This document shows positions 7,461 to 11,105 of a stretch of DNA of 11,105 nt, one piece after another. The stretch spans positions 1 through 11,105 of the forward strand of contig CAINKA010000137.1 of NCBI GenBank assembly GCA_903849835.1, written 5' to 3'. This DNA comes from an uncultured Alphaproteobacteria bacterium (GTDB lineage Bacteria; Pseudomonadota; Alphaproteobacteria; Rickettsiales; UBA1997). Numbering within the stretch: position 1 is the stretch's first letter; each line of letters begins with the position of its first letter. The position numbers and the translations under genes are program-made. A model generated the notes under the pieces. The model was not told the DNA's origin and made no database searches. It worked only from the letters and a program-made list of their open reading frames with translations.

Positions 7461-8453
7461 ATGCCAACAAACATCACATCGGCTTTATTCCTTCAGATAA
7501 AAAATTTAATCGCGAACTCTCGGCAACAGTTGGTAAAAGCGGTTAATTCGACGATGGTTTTGACCTATTTTCAGGTTGGGAAAATCATTGTTGAAGATGA
7601 GCAAAAAGGAAATTTAAAAGCGAAATATGGTGAGCGCACTTTAAGGGAATTAAGCACGAAATTGACTGCGGAATTTGGTAGAGGTTTTTCAGTTCAGAAT
7701 CTGGAAAATATGAGAAATTTTTACCGTGCTTTTGGAATTTCCCAGACAGCGTCTAGGAAATTCGTTTTAAGCTGGTCGCACTACGTCTTTCTAAGTAAAA
7801 TCGATGAAGATGAGAGGCAATTTTATGCAATAGAATCTGTCGAAAATAACTGGTCAGTGCGCGATCTTGAGAGGCAATATAATTCCAGTTTATTTGAAAG
7901 ATTGAAGCTCTCTAAAAACAAAAAAAAGATTCGGGAATTGAGCCAAAAAGGGCAGGTCGTTAGTGATCCAATCGATGTCATAAAAGACCCCTACATTTTG
8001 GAATTTTTGAATTTGCAGGAGAGTCCAAAATATTCAGAAAATGAGTTGGAGCAGGCGATTATTAATAAAATTGAGAATTTTTTATTGGAGATTGGCAAAG
8101 GTTTTACCTTCGTCGGCAGGCAACAAAGATTCACTTTTGACCAACGACATTTCTACGTTGATTTGGTTTTTTACAACAGGCTGCTGAAATGTTTTGTGCT
8201 GCTTGATTTGAAAATTGGCGAACTAACCCACCAAGATTTGGGGCAAATGCAAATGTATGTTAACTACTACGACCGCTTCGTCAAAGCCGACGAAGAAAGC
8301 AAAACAATCGGAATTGTTTTGTGCAAAGATAAGAATGATTCGTTGGTTGAAATAACTTTGCCCAAAGAAAATAAACAAATTTTTGCCAGTAAATACCGCC
8401 TTTATTTGCCGAGCAAAAAAGAATTAAAAAAGCAGATGGAGGTGGCGTTGTGA
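7461..8453 (+). CDS. PDDEXK nuclease, YhcG/DUF1016 family
   Basis: The 330-residue protein belongs to the YhcG family: an N-terminal DUF1016 helical domain (about 8-160, with YFQVGKIIVEDEQ, YGERTLRELSTKLTAEFGRGFS and WSVRDLERQYNSSLFERL), then a C-terminal PDDEXK nuclease-like domain. The nuclease core is visible as helix EQAIINKIENFLLEIG, then D234 in YVDLVFYN, D249-L-K251 in LLDLKIG, and the Q262/Q264 helix GQMQMYVNYYDRF. The usual E-x-K is D-x-K here, which is tolerated in the superfamily, so the enzyme looks intact. YhcG proteins often occur near type I restriction-modification genes; none is visible in this window. It starts 2 bases after the Bro-N gene, and its stop overlaps the ubiH start by 4 bases. 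The substrate is unknown; a DNA-cutting defence or accessory role is inference. Confidence 0.9.
   Translation: MPTNITSALFLQIKNLIANSRQQLVKAVNSTMVLTYFQVGKIIVEDEQKGNLKAKYGERTLRELSTKLTAEFGRGFSVQNLENMRNFYRAFGISQTASRKFVLSWSHYVFLSKIDEDERQFYAIESVENNWSVRDLERQYNSSLFERLKLSKNKKKIRELSQKGQVVSDPIDVIKDPYILEFLNLQESPKYSENELEQAIINKIENFLLEIGKGFTFVGRQQRFTFDQRHFYVDLVFYNRLLKCFVLLDLKIGELTHQDLGQMQMYVNYYDRFVKADEESKTIGIVLCKDKNDSLVEITLPKENKQIFASKYRLYLPSKKELKKQMEVAL
8438..8442 (+). promoter_or_regulatory. Strong Shine-Dalgarno sequence for ubiH
   Basis: GGAGG, within TGGAGGTGG near the 3' end of the nuclease gene, lies 7 bases before the GTG at 8450. It is the only clear Shine-Dalgarno motif in front of any gene in the window. 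It supports GTG 8450 as the start; the next in-frame Met (M17) falls inside the FAD-binding motif and would destroy it. Confidence 0.8.
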
Positions 8454-9646
8454 ATCAAAATTTCGACATCACAATAATCGGTGGATCCTACGCAGGCATG
8501 ACTTGCGCGCTGGCACTTGCCGGAATTTCTCCCGACTTAAAAATAGCCGTAATCGAAAAAGAAAATATTTTAGCGCAGGATAAAAAGCGTGACGGGCGCG
8601 CTTACGCGATTTCAGCGGCATCGCTTGAGCTCTTCAAAGAAATAGGAATTTTTGACGAAACGAACAAGCATGCGGGGAAAATTTCGGACATTAAAATTAC
8701 CGATTACAAATCGCCGTTCATTTTGGACTTCGTAGGGGCGTCCCTTGTGGGCGCCCGCTCAAACTACCTCGGACAAATAATCGAAAATTTTCACATCCAC
8801 AACGCGCTTCGCGATCGCATTTTACAGCAGAAAAATATTACGGTTTTTTGTCCGAATATTTACGAAGAAATTGATTTCCAAACCACACTTACGACTTACG
8901 ACTTACGACTTACGACTATCAAACTAAACGATGGAACAATTCTAAATTCAAAATTAATTCTCGCCTGCGACGGCCGCTTCTCTAAGCTCCGCGAGCTCTA
9001 CCAAATTCACACCACGGTCAAAAATTATTTCCAAACCGCGATTGTCTTCAACATCTCACACCAGCGTCCGCACGAAAATATTGCTCACGAAAAATTTCTT
9101 CCCGGTGGTCCACTGGCGATTTTGCCTTTTCAAAATCAGCATCATTCCTCAATCGTTTGGATCTCGCCAAATCAGGTGGCGCAGGCGATTTTAAATTTGG
9201 ACGAAGAAAATTTTTTGCAGCAGCTTGGCAAAAAAATGGAAAATATTTTAGGAAAAGTTGAAGTGATTTCGGAAAAATTTTCTTACCCGCTAATCGCGAT
9301 TGAGGCCGAAAAATTTTACCACGAAAAAATGCTGTTGATCGGTGACGCCGCTTGTGGCGTGCATCCAATCGCAGGGCAGGGATTTAATTTGGCAATCGTC
9401 GGCATTAAAATTTTGCGCGATTTAATTAAAAATAATCCCGATCTCTCAAGTCAAAACTTGATTGAGGCTTACAATAAAAAAGCAAAATCTGAGGCGAGAA
9501 AAATGATTGTCGCCACTGACATTTTAAATTCCTTGTTCGAAACTAAAAGCCTGTCGATCGGCTTGCTGCGCGACTTAGGGCTTGGTGTTGTGAATAAAAT
9601 TCCTAAGTTGAAAAAGTTTTTTATTCGCAGCGCTGGGGGGTTTTAG
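8450..9646 (+). CDS. ubiH: FAD-dependent ubiquinone-biosynthesis hydroxylase (UbiH/UbiF/VisC/COQ6 family)
   Basis: Members use FAD, NAD(P)H and O2 to hydroxylate the ring of ubiquinone precursors at the inner membrane. The 398-residue protein has an N-terminal dinucleotide motif IIGGSYAG (9-16; Ser replaces the central Gly), the family block DGRAYAISAASLELF, YLGQIIEN, and the second FAD motif GDAACGVHPIAGQGFN (298-313) ending in the family-typical helix. The C302 position varies in the family. Which ring carbon it hydroxylates (UbiH, UbiF, UbiI or alphaproteobacterial UbiL/UbiM) cannot be decided, so the symbol is provisional. The start is GTG, overlapping the nuclease stop as GTGA, with a strong ribosome binding site. 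Two repeats lie in frame: a G/C-rich palindromic segment encoding about residues 95-103 and a 7-base tandem repeat encoding about 146-157. The frame stays open through both. Confidence 0.93.
   Translation: MNQNFDITIIGGSYAGMTCALALAGISPDLKIAVIEKENILAQDKKRDGRAYAISAASLELFKEIGIFDETNKHAGKISDIKITDYKSPFILDFVGASLVGARSNYLGQIIENFHIHNALRDRILQQKNITVFCPNIYEEIDFQTTLTTYDLRLTTIKLNDGTILNSKLILACDGRFSKLRELYQIHTTVKNYFQTAIVFNISHQRPHENIAHEKFLPGGPLAILPFQNQHHSSIVWISPNQVAQAILNLDEENFLQQLGKKMENILGKVEVISEKFSYPLIAIEAEKFYHEKMLLIGDAACGVHPIAGQGFNLAIVGIKILRDLIKNNPDLSSQNLIEAYNKKAKSEARKMIVATDILNSLFETKSLSIGLLRDLGLGVVNKIPKLKKFFIRSAGGF
8732..8756. repeat. G/C-rich palindromic segment in frame inside ubiH
   Basis: GGGCG (8736-8740) pairs with CGCCC (8752-8756), and CCC (8742-8744) with GGG (8749-8751), around TTGT, with T8741 bulged. 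It encodes VGASLVGAR between ILDF and the conserved YLGQIIEN block. Its base composition stands out in an A/T-rich gene. From memory, GTAGGGGCG-type palindromes occur as dispersed repeats in several bacterial groups; this was not checked. Confidence 0.6.
8887..8917. repeat. 7-base tandem repeat (ACTTACG) inside ubiH
   Basis: Four exact ACTTACG units (8887-8893, 8894-8900, 8901-8907, 8908-8914) are followed by a partial ACT. Because the unit is not a multiple of three, successive copies are read in different frames, giving TLTTYDLRLTTI. Gain or loss of one unit would shift the frame of ubiH. The repeat sits in a region between the FAD motifs where family members vary. Confidence 0.95.
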
Positions 9647-9684
9647 TTTTAATACCCCACACCATTACCATCGGCGTCATGTTA

Positions 9685-9773
9685 CCTTCAGTGTCATGCT
9701 GAGCCTGTCGAAGCATGATTCTAGGCACTGAGATCCGAATCATGCTTCGATAGGCTCAGCATGACACTGAAGG
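9685..9773. repeat. Complete inverted repeat, TGAGCTTGTCGAA family
   Basis: Arms 9685-9721 and 9737-9773 are reverse complements over 37 bases with a single G-U-type exception, separated by the 15-base spacer TAGGCACTGAGATCC. Each arm holds a smaller stem, CATGC (9695-9699) with GCATG (9713-9717), around the 13-base loop TGAGCCTGTCGAA. The outer nine bases of the arms (CCTTCAGTG and CACTGAAGG) are complementary but absent from the other copies. It fills the ubiH-waaA gap. No target-site duplication and no adjacent T run on the plus strand were found. Confidence 0.95.
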
Positions 9774-9809
9774 CTTCGCAAGACAATTTTGTTTTTAAGT
9801 ATCTCTCAC

Positions 9810-11066
9810 ATGTTCATCTACCGCATCCTCTCCGTTCTACTTTTTCCCTTCATCGAGCTCTACCTTTTTTACCGCGTTGCCAAAAAAAAAGAGGATAAAA
9901 AGCGATTGAAAGAGCGTTTTGGTTACGCGACAAAACCACGTCCCGAAGGCGATCTGGTCTGGCTCCACGCCGTTAGTGTCGGCGAAGCAAACTCGTCGCT
10001 GATTCTGGTTGACGAAATTCTAAAATCTTCGCCACAAATTTCGATTTTATTCACGACAACAACACTCACTTCAGCGGCAATAATTGCGGCGAAAATTCCG
10101 CAATTTTCTGGACGCGTAATTCACCAATTTTTGCCCGTCGATTCTTTTTTTTGCGTTAAAAATTTCTTGAATTTTTGGCATCCGCAAGCAGCGATTTTTG
10201 TTGAGTCAGAGATCTGGCCGAACTTGATCTTTGAAGCGCGCAGATCAGGCGCTGCAACGTTTTTGGTCAATGCTCGAATGTCAGAAAAATCGGCGAAAAA
10301 ATGGCGCTTGGCTCGCATGCTTGGCTTCAAAATTTTTGATCAATTTACAGCAATCTTTGCACAAACTTTCGACGACAAAAAACGCTTCGAGAAACTTACC
10401 GATCGGGAAATTTTATTTTTCGGAAATTTGAAGTCGCAGGCGCAAAATTTAATTTGCGACGCAGCAAAATTGGATGAATTAAAATCGCAAATTGGCAGCC
10501 GAAAAATCTTCGTCGCCGCCAGCACCCACAAGGGCGAAGAGGAGATCGTAATCGCAGCGCACCAAACTTTAAAAAAAGAATTTCCCGACCTTCTCACCAT
10601 CCTAATTCCGCGTCACCCCAATCGTGCTGACGAAATAAAAAATTTATTCGCGGAGAAAAAATTTGCACAGCGCAGCAAAAATGAAAACATCGCCAGCGCT
10701 ACAGAAATCTACCTCGCCGACACGCTCGGAGAACTCGGAACTTTTTATTCTCTCGCCGATTTTTCTTTTCTCGGCGGCTCACTTGCTGAAGTTGGCGGCC
10801 ACAACCCGTTCGAACCAATCAAGCTCGGATGTGCCGTGATCAGCGGTTCACATGTTTTTAACTTCAAAGAAATTTACCAAAATTTGGTGGAGGAAAATGC
10901 CTGCGTGATTGTTGATTCGCAGGAAAAATTAATCGGCGAAGTGAGAAGATTTTTGCAAGATGAGAAGCTTGGAAAAGCCTTGGCGGACAAGGCTTCAAAT
11001 GTGATCAAAAATTCTGAAAATATTGCGAAGAAAATTGTGAGGGAGATGGGTTTGATTTTAAACTAG
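9810..11066 (+). CDS. waaA: 3-deoxy-D-manno-octulosonic acid (Kdo) transferase
   Basis: WaaA (KdtA) transfers Kdo from CMP-Kdo to the lipid A precursor on the cytoplasmic face of the inner membrane, the first step of LPS core assembly. From the ATG at 9810 the product is 418 residues: an N-terminal membrane anchor (FIYRILSVLLFPFIELYLF), then WLHAVSVGEAN with the presumed catalytic base E59, and a GT-B C-terminal half with the hallmark GGSLAEVGGHNPFEP (322-336) and HVFNFKEIY for CMP-Kdo binding. A TTG at 9789 would add seven residues; I prefer the ATG because family N-termini begin just before the anchor. No Shine-Dalgarno sequence is present. A run of nine A at 9882-9890 encodes KKK. Its presence implies the organism makes LPS, which argues against Anaplasmataceae. 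Whether it adds one Kdo or more cannot be told. Confidence 0.95.
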   Translation: MFIYRILSVLLFPFIELYLFYRVAKKKEDKKRLKERFGYATKPRPEGDLVWLHAVSVGEANSSLILVDEILKSSPQISILFTTTTLTSAAIIAAKIPQFSGRVIHQFLPVDSFFCVKNFLNFWHPQAAIFVESEIWPNLIFEARRSGAATFLVNARMSEKSAKKWRLARMLGFKIFDQFTAIFAQTFDDKKRFEKLTDREILFFGNLKSQAQNLICDAAKLDELKSQIGSRKIFVAASTHKGEEEIVIAAHQTLKKEFPDLLTILIPRHPNRADEIKNLFAEKKFAQRSKNENIASATEIYLADTLGELGTFYSLADFSFLGGSLAEVGGHNPFEPIKLGCAVISGSHVFNFKEIYQNLVEENACVIVDSQEKLIGEVRRFLQDEKLGKALADKASNVIKNSENIAKKIVREMGLILN

Positions 11067-11080
11067 CGCTTAAACTTGAT

Positions 11081-11105
11081 GTCACCCTGAGCTTGTCGAA
11101 GGGTG
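11081..11105. repeat. Partial copy (left arm) of the inverted-repeat family, CACCC variant
   Basis: GTCACCCTGAGC followed by TTGTCGAAGGGTG matches the left arms at 5001 and 9693, except that CATGC...GCATG is replaced by CACCC (11083-11087) and GGGTG (11101-11105), which still pair around the same 13-base loop TGAGCTTGTCGAA. It starts 14 bases after the waaA stop codon and runs off the window. Confidence 0.8.

Noticed and set aside
8887..8917. Heptamer array considered as a CRISPR or iteron array
   Set aside because: Units are 7 bases with no spacers, lie inside a coding gene and have no replication or cas genes nearby.
9637..9658. GGGGT...ACCCC stem at the end of ubiH as a terminator
   Set aside because: Five-base stem with a 12-base loop and no T run after it; it also overlaps the last codons.
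9789..9809. TTG at 9789 as the waaA start
   Set aside because: The ATG at 9810 gives the usual family N-terminus, and neither has a ribosome binding site favouring the rarer codon.

Overview
The window reads as a piece of chromosome from an AT-rich alphaproteobacterium, most plausibly a host-associated or genome-reduced lineage of the Rickettsiales/Holosporales kind. The reasons are the A/T-run-rich coding style, a ubiquinone hydroxylase and a Kdo transferase that look alphaproteobacterial, near absence of Shine-Dalgarno sequences, and repeat elements in intergenic gaps and inside a coding gene. The placement is inference from gene content and style only. The cell is Gram-negative: it has Pal and a Kdo transferase for lipid A.

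Layout: pal (outer-membrane lipoprotein) is the only minus-strand gene, at the left end. It diverges from a plus-strand run covering the rest of the window: a 742-residue protein I do not recognise, rnd (RNase D), tpiA (triosephosphate isomerase), fumC (class II fumarase), a Bro-N/DinD-like gene, a YhcG/DUF1016 PDDEXK nuclease gene, a UbiH-type FAD monooxygenase and waaA/kdtA. Spacing suggests transcription units: orphan-rnd-tpiA (0 and 6 bases apart), then fumC, then dinD-like/yhcG-like/ubiH (2-base gap, then 4-base overlap), then waaA. No gene-free stretch exceeds about 180 bases.

The gaps after tpiA and after ubiH, and both ends of the window, hold members of one family of long inverted repeats built around a TGAGCTTGTCGAA core. 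The two complete copies have near-perfect 29- and 37-base arms. Comparing copies shows arm-coordinated and stem-compensating changes, so the family is probably a structured, mobile or homogenising element rather than ordinary terminators. Two other repeat types lie in frame inside ubiH: a G/C-rich palindromic segment and a 7-base tandem repeat.

Most genes are housekeeping: envelope integrity (Pal, WaaA), RNA processing (RNase D), central carbon metabolism (TpiA, FumC) and quinone synthesis (UbiH). The accessory part is the Bro-N/DinD-like plus PDDEXK nuclease pair, two families often seen with restriction-modification and phage genes, here standing alone and coupled to ubiH. That pair, the unrecognised 742-residue protein and the inverted-repeat family are the best candidates for something new.
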